Part shown: positions 44,172 to 52,473 of the stretch, piece after piece
How the letters are laid out: every line of letters begins with the position of its first letter
Position numbering within the stretch: position 1 is the first letter of the stretch
Assembly (NCBI GenBank): GCA_003164045.1
Contig: PLRU01000073.1
Span: 9,328 to 73,327, forward strand
Source: Candidatus Lustribacter telmatis
GTDB taxonomy: Bacteria; Vulcanimicrobiota; Vulcanimicrobiia; Vulcanimicrobiales; Vulcanimicrobiaceae
DNA: 64,000 nucleotides
Reading direction: 5' to 3'
Notes under the pieces: generated by a model
Told to the model about the DNA's origin: nothing
Databases searched by the model: none
What the model saw: the letters and a program-made list of their open reading frames with translations, nothing else
Made by a program: the position numbers and the translations under genes

Positions 44172-44763
44172 GGATCTCGAGCACCGTCTCGCCGACGACG
44201 ATCGAGGCGCCCGCGTGTAAGCGCGCGTGCTGCACCTGGGCGCCATCGACGAAGGTCCCGTTCGACGACTGCAGATCTTCGATAGCGAAGCCGGCACCGT
44301 CGAGCACGATGCGCGCGTGGTGACGCGACACGCGGCCATCGGCGATCGTCACGTCGTTGTCGTCGTTGCGGCCGATGCGCAAGCCGTCGAAGAGCGCGAT
44401 CACCTCGCCCGAGTGCACGAGCGAAAGCACCACCGGCCGATCGTCGACCAGGGCTTCGATCGTCACCGAACCGGCGACGATGTCCGGATCTTCGTGCAAG
44501 ATCGCGTGCGGCGACTCGCGCTCCGGTGCGCTCTCGCGCAGCATCGCACTCCAGCGCGCTTCGAGAAACGTGCGATCGCTCGCGAAACGGGCGTAATCGA
44601 CCGGGTGTACGCGCACGAGAAACGTATCGGTCGGCGCCGCCGCCTGCGCGGCGATGAGCTTACGCCCGACCTGCGCGGGTTCGAGCGCACTCGGAAAGAT
44701 GCGTGCAAACGTGCCTTCGACCACGCGCGCACACAGTTGTTCGAAACGCGCAATCGCGTTCAC
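44164..44763 (-). CDS. FhaA-like protein (DUF3662 + FHA domain)
   Basis: A 199-residue protein with the FhaA N-terminal domain (RFEQLCARVVEGTFARIFPS, ALEPAQVGRKLIAAQ, TFLVRVHPVDYARF) and a C-terminal FHA domain (LRIGRNDDNDVTIADGRVSR, HHARIVLDGAGFAIEDLQSS, NGTFVDG). Actinobacterial FhaA binds phosphorylated partners of peptidoglycan synthesis. The linker usually found between the two domains is very short here. The ATG overlaps the rsmB stop by four bases. No Ser/Thr kinase gene is in the window, so its phosphorylated partners are encoded elsewhere. Confidence 0.9.
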   Translation of the reverse strand: MNAIARFEQLCARVVEGTFARIFPSALEPAQVGRKLIAAQAAAPTDTFLVRVHPVDYARFASDRTFLEARWSAMLRESAPERESPHAILHEDPDIVAGSVTIEALVDDRPVVLSLVHSGEVIALFDGLRIGRNDDNDVTIADGRVSRHHARIVLDGAGFAIEDLQSSNGTFVDGAQVQHARLHAGASIVVGETVLEIRG

Positions 44764-46106
44764 CGCCGGCGCATGACCGCGATGAAGAAGCCGTCGCGCC
44801 CATCGATGCCCGGCGGCACGAGCACGTCGCCGGCCGGCGTCGCAAACGGTGCGTAGCGCTCCGGCAACGGCGTGCGTTCGATCTCGGGATGATCGGCCAG
44901 GAACGGGTCGATCACGCCTTCACCTTCGCGCGGATCGGTCGAGCAGACAGCGTACACGAGCCGGCCGCCCGGCGCGAGCGCGCGCGCGGCGGCATCGGCG
45001 AGGCTGCGCTGCTGCGGCGCCAAGCGCGCGCCGTCGTCGGGGAGTTTGCGCCAGCGCGCTTCCGGTTGGCGGCCGATGATGCCGATCCCCGAACACGGCG
45101 CATCGACGAGGATTGCGTCGAAGGTCTCACTGCCGTCGAGCGTACTCGCGTCGGCCGTGCGCAATTCAACCGACGTGATCCGTGCTTCGGCGAGCCGCGC
45201 CTGGGCGCGGGCAATCTTCTTCCCGTCCGTATCGATCGCCACGATCGTGCCGCGATCGCCGATCGCACTTGCCAACTGCAACGTCTTGTTGCCGCGGCCG
45301 CTGCACGCTTCGAGAATGCGCTCGCCCGGCTGCGGGTCGAGCAGGTCGACCGGAAAACACGCCGCCTCGGAATGCAGTTCGGCGCGATCGCCGAGCGCTT
45401 CGCGCAGGGCAGGCGTCGGCACGCCGCCCGTCACGATCACGGCATCACGTGCAAAGGCGGACGGCAGTGCGGTAATGCCGTACTCGGCGAGCCGCGCGAT
45501 CGTCTCGTCGCGCGTCGTGCGCCGCCGGTCGATCGACAAACCCGTGGCCGCCGGCCCGTTCACGCCGGCGAGAATCGCGTCGAGACGATCCTCGCCGAAA
45601 CGTTCGCGCCACATTCGCACGAGCCACGTCGGCAGCGACTCACGCGTGCCGAGTAGGTCGTCCGGCGAGGGGAAATCTTCGGCCGTCACCGGCCGTTCGG
45701 GATCGGTCGAGACGCGCCGCAGCACGGCGTTCACCAGCCCCGCCGTTCCGGGATGACCAAACCGGCGCGCCAATTGCACGCTCTCCGATACGGCCGCGTA
45801 TTCGTGCACGCGCATCGCGCGCAGCTGATAGGTTCCCAAGCGCAAGATCTCGGCGATCATCTGCGGCAGCTTCGCGGCGCGCGCGCCGAGATACGGTTCG
45901 AGTTGCCAATCGAGCCAGCGCCGGCGTTCGATCGTGCCGTAGGCCAGCTCGGTCACGAACGCGCGATCGCGCGGATCGAGCGACGATTTGCGCAGATGCC
46001 GGTCGAGCGACTCGGCCGCGCCGCGGCCTTCGGGACCGAACACGTCGCGGATGACGGCAAACGCAACGTTGCGCGCGCTCGGCGCGGGACGCAAAGCCGT
46101 CGTCAT
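44760..46106 (-). CDS. rsmB: 16S rRNA (cytosine-967-C5) methyltransferase
   Basis: A 448-residue protein with an N-terminal NusB-like RNA-binding domain (RNVAFAVIRDVFGPEGRGAA to about 150) and a C-terminal Rossmann methyltransferase. The methyltransferase has ILEACSGRGNKTLQLASAIG for SAM, DAILVDAPCSGIGIIGRQPE with the first catalytic Cys, and VYAVCSTDPREGEGVI with the second. RsmB methylates C967 of 16S rRNA. It lies between fmt and the FHA genes, overlapping both by four bases, the usual place in def-fmt-rsmB operons. Confidence 0.94.
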   Translation of the reverse strand: MTTALRPAPSARNVAFAVIRDVFGPEGRGAAESLDRHLRKSSLDPRDRAFVTELAYGTIERRRWLDWQLEPYLGARAAKLPQMIAEILRLGTYQLRAMRVHEYAAVSESVQLARRFGHPGTAGLVNAVLRRVSTDPERPVTAEDFPSPDDLLGTRESLPTWLVRMWRERFGEDRLDAILAGVNGPAATGLSIDRRRTTRDETIARLAEYGITALPSAFARDAVIVTGGVPTPALREALGDRAELHSEAACFPVDLLDPQPGERILEACSGRGNKTLQLASAIGDRGTIVAIDTDGKKIARAQARLAEARITSVELRTADASTLDGSETFDAILVDAPCSGIGIIGRQPEARWRKLPDDGARLAPQQRSLADAAARALAPGGRLVYAVCSTDPREGEGVIDPFLADHPEIERTPLPERYAPFATPAGDVLVPPGIDGRDGFFIAVMRRR

Positions 46107-47161
46107 CGCGCGAGCAACTCGCCGGCGCGTTCGCGGAAGCGCAGCGCGCCGAGACCGTCCACCACATCGTCTTCCGGCACGTACACGTCGTCGATGCGAC
46201 GGCCGTTCGCAAACGCCTTCATCGGCATTGCGGGCTTGCCCGCCGGCACGACTTCATCGACCACGATCCAGGCATCGTTGGCACGCACGTAGAGGTAGCC
46301 GCGATGGGCGACGACGGTGCCGCTGGGAACGTCGCGGCCGTCGGCCAGCGGCGATTCATGACTGATGTGCGCGCGCAAAATTTTGAACGACGGCAGCGCG
46401 GTGGTGCCGACGACGGGCCGCAGCCCGCCGATGAGTTGCGCACCCGGGCTCGGTGCGAGCGAGCGGATGCGATCGATTGCTTCACGCGCCGTAGCATACG
46501 GCGGCAAGATGCGGTCTTCTTTGCCGAAGGGCCGCGTGGCCGTGGCGGCGATCTCGTAGTCGTCGATGCCGAGATCGCTCGCGCGCTGCGACTGCGGATT
46601 GGGAAACGATTCCCCGCGCGCATCGGCGTCGAGCACGTCGCCGAGCAGTTCGGCGCCGATGTCGGCTAGGCGGTCGTGCAGTTCGCCGTACGTTTCGTCA
46701 TCGGCGATCGCCAACGGCTCGGTCTGCGCGAGCAGATCGCCCGTATCCATGCCCGCATTCATCGCGATGATCGACACGGCCGTTACGGTGCGCCCGTCGC
46801 GAATCGCCGATTGAATCGGCGTCGCGCCCCGATAGAGCGGAAGCAGCGAGGGATGAATATTCAGCCATAGCGGCACGACATCGAGCAGCGCTTGCGGAAC
46901 GATGCGCCCGTAGGACGCGACGACGCAGCGATCGGGTGCCAGTGCGGCCAGGTCGGCGACGAACGCGCGCAGGTTCACCGGCGTGAGAACCGGGATGCCC
47001 AACGCTTGCGCGGCCACGCTCACCGGCGTTGCGGTCAGCTGTTGTCCGCGGCCCGCGGGTCGATCGGGCTGCGTAACGACCGCGAGGACATCGGCGCGGG
47101 ACGATAGCCGTTGGAGCGCGGGAACCGCGAAGGGGCTGGTCCCAAAAAATACAGCCTTCAG
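46103..47161 (-). CDS. fmt: Methionyl-tRNA formyltransferase with CTG start
   Basis: The formyltransferase core is clear: VASYGRIVPQALLDVVPLWL, NIHPSLLPLYRGATPIQ with the catalytic Asn and His, and MNAGMDTGDLLAQTEPL. The nearest standard start, a GTG at 47023, would remove 46 conserved residues. The same frame upstream reads KAVFFGTSPFAVPALQRL and VVTQPDRPAGRGQQLTATPV, the canonical Fmt N-terminus. An in-frame stop at 47177-47179 lies six codons before it, with no ATG, GTG or TTG between. The only sensible start is the CTG at 47161, overlapping the def stop as CTGA, giving 352 residues. Fmt formylates the initiator Met-tRNA; def removes the formyl group. Confidence 0.94.
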   Translation of the reverse strand: MKAVFFGTSPFAVPALQRLSSRADVLAVVTQPDRPAGRGQQLTATPVSVAAQALGIPVLTPVNLRAFVADLAALAPDRCVVASYGRIVPQALLDVVPLWLNIHPSLLPLYRGATPIQSAIRDGRTVTAVSIIAMNAGMDTGDLLAQTEPLAIADDETYGELHDRLADIGAELLGDVLDADARGESFPNPQSQRASDLGIDDYEIAATATRPFGKEDRILPPYATAREAIDRIRSLAPSPGAQLIGGLRPVVGTTALPSFKILRAHISHESPLADGRDVPSGTVVAHRGYLYVRANDAWIVVDEVVPAGKPAMPMKAFANGRRIDDVYVPEDDVVDGLGALRFRERAGELLAR

Positions 47162-47682
47162 CGCGTCAACGCCGCTTCAGCTTCCGCAATCTCCTCATCC
47201 GTCGCGGCGGGACGGATGTTCTGCGCCTTGTCGATGTAGAGAATGCCGTCGAGATGATCCATCTCGTGCTGCAGGCAGCGCCCGAAGAGTCCGACGCCGT
47301 CGAGCTCGATCTTCTTCCCGTGGCGGTCGAGCCCGGTGCAAACGACGTGCTCGAAACGCGTCATCTCGCCGACCATTCCGGGGACCGAGAGGCAGCCTTC
47401 GGTCGCCTCGATCTCGCCCTCGGTCACGGTGAACTTCGGGTTGATCACGACGAGCGGGCCGTGCGCCTCATCCTCATCCTGCAAATCGACGGTGAAGATG
47501 CGCTTGCTAATATTGACCTGCGGTGCGGCCAAGCCGATCCCCGGGGCATGGTACATCGTCTCGAACATATCGTCGAGGAGCTGCTGGAAAATCGGGTCGG
47601 CAATCTCACCCAAGCTCACCCGCTTCGCAACCTTGCGCAAGGTCGGGTGGCCCTCGGTGATGATCTCGCGGAGATAGGCCAT
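47158..47682 (-). CDS. def: Peptide deformylase
   Basis: A 174-residue metallo-deformylase with all three motifs: GIGLAAPQV, EGCLSVPGMVGEMTR (Cys ligand) and QHEMDHLDGILYID (HExxH, two His ligands). It removes the formyl group from new polypeptides. I choose the ATG at 47682, preceded by AGGTG; a GTG two codons earlier is possible. A TATACT hexamer (47691-47696) ends eight bases before the ATG, so the message has almost no leader. It is the first gene of the def-fmt-rsmB-FHA-FHA-PP2C operon. Confidence 0.95.
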   Translation of the reverse strand: MAYLREIITEGHPTLRKVAKRVSLGEIADPIFQQLLDDMFETMYHAPGIGLAAPQVNISKRIFTVDLQDEDEAHGPLVVINPKFTVTEGEIEATEGCLSVPGMVGEMTRFEHVVCTGLDRHGKKIELDGVGLFGRCLQHEMDHLDGILYIDKAQNIRPAATDEEIAEAEAALTR

Positions 47683-47719
47683 GGACACCTAGTATAACCT
47701 ATCGGGCGCGCCGGGGGGT

Positions 47720-49123
47720 TCAGCGCACCGTTGCCGCCACGTAAAGCGGCAGGCGCAGCACAAACACGGTTTCGCCCGGTGCGCTGCGCTCGAGCGAAAG
47801 TTCGCCGCCGGCGCGCGTAGCAGCGCGCGCGGCGATCGCTAGTCCCAAACCGGAACCTTCGGCTTCGGCCTGCGCGGCGCCGCGATAAAAACGCTCGAAG
47901 ATACGCTCGCGGTCCGCGGGCGCGATGCCCGGACCGCCGTCGATCACGCGGACGGCAACGGCATTGCGCGCGTGTTCCACCACGACGCGGACGCGGCTGC
48001 CAGCACCGTACTTGACGGCGTTATCGACGAGGTTCGCGATCGCTTCGTGCAGATCGGCCGGGTCGGCTAAGACGAACGTTCCGGATTCCACGTCGCAGAC
48101 GACGTCGCCGCCGCGGGCCGCCACGATCGCGGCCACCGCATCGGTGGCCAGCACGCCGGCATCGACGACGGCAGGCTGCGTCGTCTCCGGCTGTTCGAGG
48201 CGCGCCAACGCAACGAGACGATCGACGAGATGCCGCATGCGCGTCGTCTCGGTCGCGAGCGTCCCGAATGCTTTCGCGCGCACGTCCGCATCGTCGGCGC
48301 CGCCCTTGCGTAGTACTTCGATGTACGCCGTGACGATCGAGAGCGGGGTGCGCAGTTCGTGGCCGGCGTCGGCGAGAAACCGCCGCATGCGCCCCTCGCC
48401 CCGCTCCCGCTCGTCGAACGCCGCTGCGACTTGCCTGGCGGCACCGTTATAGGCCTCGATCAGCTGGCCGACGTCCGACATGCCGCGGAGCGGAATCGCG
48501 TTCGGCGTGAAGTCGCCGCCCGCGAAGCGGCGCAATTCCGCGGTGACGGCGATCAGCGGCGCCACCGCTTGCGCGGCAATCCAGCGCGCGATGAGCCACG
48601 CCGCAACCAGTGCGAGCAGCAGTACCGCAACGAGGATCGCGAGGAACTCCCGCGCCCGCGCTTCGAGCACCATCCGATCGGGCACGATGGCGATTTCCGT
48701 TCCGCCGACGCGCACGAATTCGCCGTGCACCCCCGCAAACGTCGCAAAGGCGCGATCCGGGCCGGCGTCAACCGGAGCATTGGGAAATCGCGGAATGCCC
48801 GGCGCACCCGGGTAGCGTGGAGCGCCCGGGTCACCCGGCGGCGGACCGAAGCCGCCGCCCGGCCCGCCCGGACGCATCACGAAGACCCGCACGTCGGCTC
48901 GCGCGACGAGCGTGCGCACGCGCTCCGCCAGCACGTCCGGCGAGATCTCGGGCGACGTCGCGACGTAGCTGCGTGTTTCGCTTGCGACAAGCGCGATCGC
49001 ATCGCCGATCGGACGGACGGCCGCGTCGAAGGCAACCCAGGTCAACACGATCGCCACGAGGCCGATGAAGGCGCCGACGATCATCGTATACGAGATCGTC
49101 AAGCGCCGCCGCAGCGACGTCAT
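47720..49123 (-). CDS. Sensor histidine kinase
   Basis: A 467-residue membrane kinase. The first helix (ISYTMIVGAFIGLVAIVLTW) and second helix (about residues 150-175, FLAILVAVLLLALVAAWLIA) enclose an extracytoplasmic sensor domain. This domain carries a collagen-like Gly/Pro stretch (about residues 85-110, repeated GxPG/APRYPGAPG units). A HAMP-like linker is followed by the phospho-accepting His in HELRTPLSIVTAYIEVLRKG, the N box NLVDNAVKYGAGS, then DGGPGIAPADRERIFERFYR and GSGLGLAIA. The ATG overlaps the response-regulator stop (ATGA). Signal unknown; envelope stress is suggested by the divergent Spy-like gene. Confidence 0.93.
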   Translation of the reverse strand: MTSLRRRLTISYTMIVGAFIGLVAIVLTWVAFDAAVRPIGDAIALVASETRSYVATSPEISPDVLAERVRTLVARADVRVFVMRPGGPGGGFGPPPGDPGAPRYPGAPGIPRFPNAPVDAGPDRAFATFAGVHGEFVRVGGTEIAIVPDRMVLEARAREFLAILVAVLLLALVAAWLIARWIAAQAVAPLIAVTAELRRFAGGDFTPNAIPLRGMSDVGQLIEAYNGAARQVAAAFDERERGEGRMRRFLADAGHELRTPLSIVTAYIEVLRKGGADDADVRAKAFGTLATETTRMRHLVDRLVALARLEQPETTQPAVVDAGVLATDAVAAIVAARGGDVVCDVESGTFVLADPADLHEAIANLVDNAVKYGAGSRVRVVVEHARNAVAVRVIDGGPGIAPADRERIFERFYRGAAQAEAEGSGLGLAIAARAATRAGGELSLERSAPGETVFVLRLPLYVAATVR

Positions 49124-49812
49124 CGCGAATCGCTGCGAATCGAATAGCCGACGCCGCGAATGGTATGGATCAGCCGCGCCTCGGCCGGCACGTCGACCTT
49201 CGCGCGAACGTAGGAAATGTAGGTCTCGACCGTATTGCGCGTGACGTCCCGATCGATGCCCCACACGAGATCGAGCAGCTCTTCGCGCGTGAACACGCGC
49301 TGCGGATGTTTCATCAGCGTGGCCACGAGATCGAACTCTCGCGTGGAGAACGAAATCCAGCGGCCGCCGCGGCGCGCGCTGCGCGAGTCGAGATCGAGTT
49401 CGAGATCGGCAAAACGCAGGTTGTGCACGCGCTTGAGCATCGGACGGCGCAAGGCACTGTTCAACCGCGCGGCGAGCTCGCCCAAATCGAACGGCTTCGA
49501 GACGTAGTCGTCGGCGCCGGCTTTCAGGCCATCGATGCGATCGCGCACGTCGCCGCGGGCCGTGAGCATGATGATCGGCACTTGCGTGAGCCGGCGAATC
49601 ATCGGAATCATCTCGAGTCCGTCGATCTTCGGCATCATCACGTCGAGGATGATGCACTCCGGTTCCCACTCGCGCACCAAACCGAGGCCCGCCGGACCAT
49701 CGGCCGCAGTACGCACGTCGAAGCCCTCTTGCGCCAGACCGATCTCGAGGACGTCGCGCAGATGCGCTTCATCATCGACGACCGCAACGCGGGGCCTGAG
49801 TTGCTCTACCAC
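49120..49812 (-). CDS. OmpR/PhoB-family response regulator
   Basis: About 230 residues: a receiver domain (VAVVDDEAHLRDVLEIGLAQ, phospho-Asp in CIILDVMMPKIDGLEMIPM, IIMLTARGD, KPFDLGELAARLNSALRR) and a winged-helix output domain (STREFDLVATLMKHPQRVFT, NTVETYISYVRAKVD, IHTIRGVGYSIR). A frame reaching to 49941 exists, but its extra residues are translated from the direct repeats upstream. GTG at 49812 gives the standard length. It is the first gene of the two-component operon and probably binds the repeats at 49854-49912 to regulate itself and the divergent Spy-like gene. Confidence 0.93.
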   Translation of the reverse strand: MVEQLRPRVAVVDDEAHLRDVLEIGLAQEGFDVRTAADGPAGLGLVREWEPECIILDVMMPKIDGLEMIPMIRRLTQVPIIMLTARGDVRDRIDGLKAGADDYVSKPFDLGELAARLNSALRRPMLKRVHNLRFADLELDLDSRSARRGGRWISFSTREFDLVATLMKHPQRVFTREELLDLVWGIDRDVTRNTVETYISYVRAKVDVPAEARLIHTIRGVGYSIRSDSR

Positions 49813-49853
49813 GCTTGCTATCTTCGCCTTATCTGCTTGGACTTCACCACGAA

Positions 49854-49912
49854 AACTTCCCAAAAACTTCCCAGAATGCGCGAACGCCGGTCTTGATTTG
49901 GTTAACTTCCCA
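49854..49912. promoter_or_regulatory. Direct repeats AACTTCCCA, probable response-regulator boxes
   Basis: The nonamer AACTTCCCA occurs at 49854-49862, 49865-49873 and 49904-49912, with a weaker copy AACTTCTCA at 49920-49928. The first two start exactly 11 bases apart, the spacing of the tandem half-sites bound by OmpR/PhoB-type dimers. They lie in the divergent gap between the response regulator and the Spy-like gene, about 20 bases upstream of a GATAAG (-10-like) reading toward the regulator. Confidence 0.65.
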
Positions 49913-50031
49913 ATCTTGGAACTTCTCACAGCGGGGGCCAAGCAATCGACCGGATACCGAAGGGGGACCGCCGGTGCCGTTTGTTCGGCTTCGCAGCGGT
50001 TTGCCTATTACCAGAAAGGACAACCCGCCCA

Positions 50032-50907
50032 ATGAGTTACGGCGTTCAAAGCGCCTCGCTCTTCGGCAGTACGTCGCAGACGGCCGGCTCGTCGAGTACG
50101 AGCCTCCGGCCGTTTGCGAACCTCAATCTGACCGAAGACCAGCGCACGCAAATCCGCTCGATCTTCCAGAATGCGAAAACCCAGGGACTCTCGCAATCGG
50201 AAGTCCAGCAAGAAATCAACGCGATCCTCACGCCGGCGCAACAAACGACGCTGCAAAGCGATATCGCCGCACAAACCAGCGATCCCAGCAACTCGAGTTC
50301 GTCGTCGAGCACGCAGCCGACGCAGGGACCGCCGGCGGGCCGCAGCCCATTCACCGATCCGAACGGGCCATTCGCGAATCTCAACCTCACCTCGGACGAG
50401 CAGTCGCAGATCGCGCAGATCCTCAAAGATGCGAAGTCGCAAGGACTCACGCTCGATCAGATCAACGCAAAGATCAGTGCCGTCCTTACGACATCACAGC
50501 AAGCGACGTTTGCAACCGATCTGCAAAACTTGCCGCCGCCCGGTTCGCAAAACTCGAGCCGTACGGCCGGCGACTCGCTATCGAACCTCAGTCTGACCGA
50601 CGATCAGAAATCGAAGATCGATACGATCCTCCAGAACGCGCAAGCCAACGGCACCTCGCAGTCCGATGTCTTGGCGCAAATCGATGCCGTGCTCACCCCG
50701 ACCCAACAGTCGGCGTTTCTTCAAGATGTGCAGACCGCACAAGCGACCGTTTCGGGACAAAGCCAAAGCGGCAGCGGCGGAACGAGCTCGACGTCGACGG
50801 CGACCCTTTCCAACGGACTCACGGAATACGACATCCAGAACCAGATCGCCGCAGCGACATCGCTCATACTCCAGCAATTCCGGAGCGAAGTCGGCGCGTC
50901 CATCTAA
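50032..50907 (+). CDS. Triple-repeat Spy/CpxP-like (LTxxQ) protein
   Basis: A 291-residue protein made of three similar modules of about 50 residues: PFANLNLTEDQRTQIRSIFQ (about 24-75), PFANLNLTSDEQSQIAQILK (about 118-168) and SLSNLSLTDDQKSKIDTILQ (about 185-235). Each continues with an NAKxQG(L)xxxxV/I helix and a second LTPxQQ motif. LTxxQ pairs are the hallmark of Spy/CpxP chaperones and metal-binding relatives. Modules are joined by Ser/Gln/Thr/Pro-rich linkers. No signal peptide is visible at the ATG chosen (with AAGGA upstream), which is unusual for Spy-like proteins. It is divergent from a two-component system, the same arrangement as cpxP-cpxRA. Confidence 0.78.
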   Translation: MSYGVQSASLFGSTSQTAGSSSTSLRPFANLNLTEDQRTQIRSIFQNAKTQGLSQSEVQQEINAILTPAQQTTLQSDIAAQTSDPSNSSSSSSTQPTQGPPAGRSPFTDPNGPFANLNLTSDEQSQIAQILKDAKSQGLTLDQINAKISAVLTTSQQATFATDLQNLPPPGSQNSSRTAGDSLSNLSLTDDQKSKIDTILQNAQANGTSQSDVLAQIDAVLTPTQQSAFLQDVQTAQATVSGQSQSGSGGTSSTSTATLSNGLTEYDIQNQIAAATSLILQQFRSEVGASI

Positions 50908-50920
50908 CCGAACGCCGCGC

Positions 50921-50946
50921 GGGGCCTCGAACGGAAGCGAGGCCTC
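50921..50946. terminator. Hairpin between convergent genes
   Basis: GGGGCCTCG (50921-50929) and CGAGGCCTC (50938-50946) form a nine-base stem with one mismatch and an eight-base loop, in the 55-base gap between the Spy-like gene and aroQ, which converge. No T-run follows on either side, so termination efficiency is uncertain. Confidence 0.4.
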
Positions 50947-50962
50947 GAGCGCTCCTCCGCGC

Positions 50963-51394
50963 TCAGCCGCCCGATTTGAGGAGCAGGTCGATCCCGTCGA
51001 GATAGGACTGCGGTCCGCGACCGGAGATCTTGCCGATGCACACGTCGGCGATCGTTGAGATTCTGCGGAACGGTTCGCGCGCCTCGACGTCGCTGAGGTG
51101 GACTTCCACGGTGGGAAGCTTGATGCCGGCGATGCAATCGCGCAGCGCGTACGACGTGTGGCCGTAGGCGCCGGGATTGATCACGACGCCGTTTGCCCAG
51201 TGGCGGGCGCGCTGGAGGGCATCGAGCAGGCGGCCTTCGTGGTTGGATTGGTAGGTCCGGATCTCGCACCCGCGCGTGCGGCCGTGCGCCCGGATCTTGG
51301 CGTTGAGATCGTCCAGCGTCAACGTTCCATAGACCGCTGGTTCGCGTTCGCCGAGCAGGTTGAGGTTGGGACCGTGAACGACGAAGATCGTCAC
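50963..51394 (-). CDS. aroQ: 3-dehydroquinate dehydratase, type II
   Basis: A 143-residue type II dehydroquinase. The active-site features are the GPNLNLLGEREPAVYGTLTL loop (with the catalytic Tyr and flexible-lid Arg), EIRTYQSNHEGRLLDAL, GVVINPGAYGHTSYALRDCI and VEVHLSDVEAREPFRR (catalytic His). It converts 3-dehydroquinate to 3-dehydroshikimate. GTG start at 51394 overlaps the aroB stop as GTGA. It is the last gene of the shikimate operon. Confidence 0.95.
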   Translation of the reverse strand: MTIFVVHGPNLNLLGEREPAVYGTLTLDDLNAKIRAHGRTRGCEIRTYQSNHEGRLLDALQRARHWANGVVINPGAYGHTSYALRDCIAGIKLPTVEVHLSDVEAREPFRRISTIADVCIGKISGRGPQSYLDGIDLLLKSGG

Positions 51395-52473
51395 GCCAGC
51401 GCCGTCAACGCCCGGCGCACGGACGCCTCGTTGACATCGTCAACGATGTACGGTTGGGCGATGTCGCGGATGAGGATGAAGCGCACTTTTCCGGCCTTGC
51501 GCTTCTTGTCCGATGCCGTCGCCGCGATCACCGCATCATGCGCCGCCTCCGGATGCGGCGTGGGAATCGCGTTCACCAGCGTTTCGATGCGGTCCGCAAG
51601 GGCCGGCGCGAGGCCACGTTCACGCGAGAGCGCGAGCGCCGCGCGCATGCCGAGCACCACGGCCTCACCATGCCGCAAGGCACCGTAACCGCACGTCTTC
51701 TCGAGCGCGTGGCCGACGGTGTGGCCGAAGTTCAGGATCGCCCGGCCACCGGCGCCGGTGTCGTCGCGCTCGCGCTCGTCGCCCGCAACCACGCGCGCTT
51801 TCGCGGCAACGCAGCGCGCGACGGTTATCGCCAGCACTTCGGGATCGGCCGCGAGCGCGCGGCCCATGTTGCGCTCGAGATACACGAAGAGTTCGGGATC
51901 GGCGACGAGTGCCGTTTTGAGCGCTTCTCCCACGCCGGCGGCAACATCGCGCGGATCGAGGGTGGCGAACGCGGCCGGATCGATGGCGACGAACGAGGGG
52001 TGGTGGAAGACGCCGACCAGGTTCTTGCCCGCGCCGAGATTGATCGCGGTCTTTCCGCCGACCGCCGCATCGACTGCCGCGAGCAGCGTGGTCGGGACCG
52101 CGCACCAGCGCAGCCCGCGCAGGTAGGTCGCCGCGACGAAACCGCCGAGGTCGGTCACGGTGCCGCCGCCGACGGCGATCAGCACCGTATCGCGATCGAT
52201 GTGCGCATCGGCCAGCCAGTCGAAGATGTCGCCCGCCAGGCCCCACGTTTTGACGTCTTCGCCGCCGACGAGCCCGCGCTGGAACGCCACGCGCGAGCCG
52301 AATTCCGCGATGATCGTTTGCGCCAGCGGCTCGACCGCGACGTCGTAGAGGACGACGACCGTGCGCGCGTCGATCGCGGTGAGTTCATCGATGGCGCCCG
52401 CCCCGATCGCGACGTCGTAGGAGCGCTCGTCGCCGAGATCGACGCGTACGCGCTGCACGTTGCCCGCGATCAC
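51391..52473 (-). CDS. aroB: 3-dehydroquinate synthase
   Basis: A 360-residue NAD- and zinc-dependent enzyme. Characteristic segments are GGEDVKTWGLAGDIFDWLAD, LIAVGGGTVTDLGGFVAATY, RGLRWCAVPTTLLAAVDAAV, GGKTAINLGAGKNLVGVFHH and the zinc-ligand region ILNFGHTVGHALEKTCGYGA. It cyclises DAHP to 3-dehydroquinate. Start is the GTG at 52473 overlapping the aroK stop by four bases (GTGA); a longer frame back to 52698 lies inside aroK and is unrelated. Confidence 0.95.
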   Translation of the reverse strand: MIAGNVQRVRVDLGDERSYDVAIGAGAIDELTAIDARTVVVLYDVAVEPLAQTIIAEFGSRVAFQRGLVGGEDVKTWGLAGDIFDWLADAHIDRDTVLIAVGGGTVTDLGGFVAATYLRGLRWCAVPTTLLAAVDAAVGGKTAINLGAGKNLVGVFHHPSFVAIDPAAFATLDPRDVAAGVGEALKTALVADPELFVYLERNMGRALAADPEVLAITVARCVAAKARVVAGDERERDDTGAGGRAILNFGHTVGHALEKTCGYGALRHGEAVVLGMRAALALSRERGLAPALADRIETLVNAIPTPHPEAAHDAVIAATASDKKRKAGKVRFILIRDIAQPYIVDDVNEASVRRALTALA

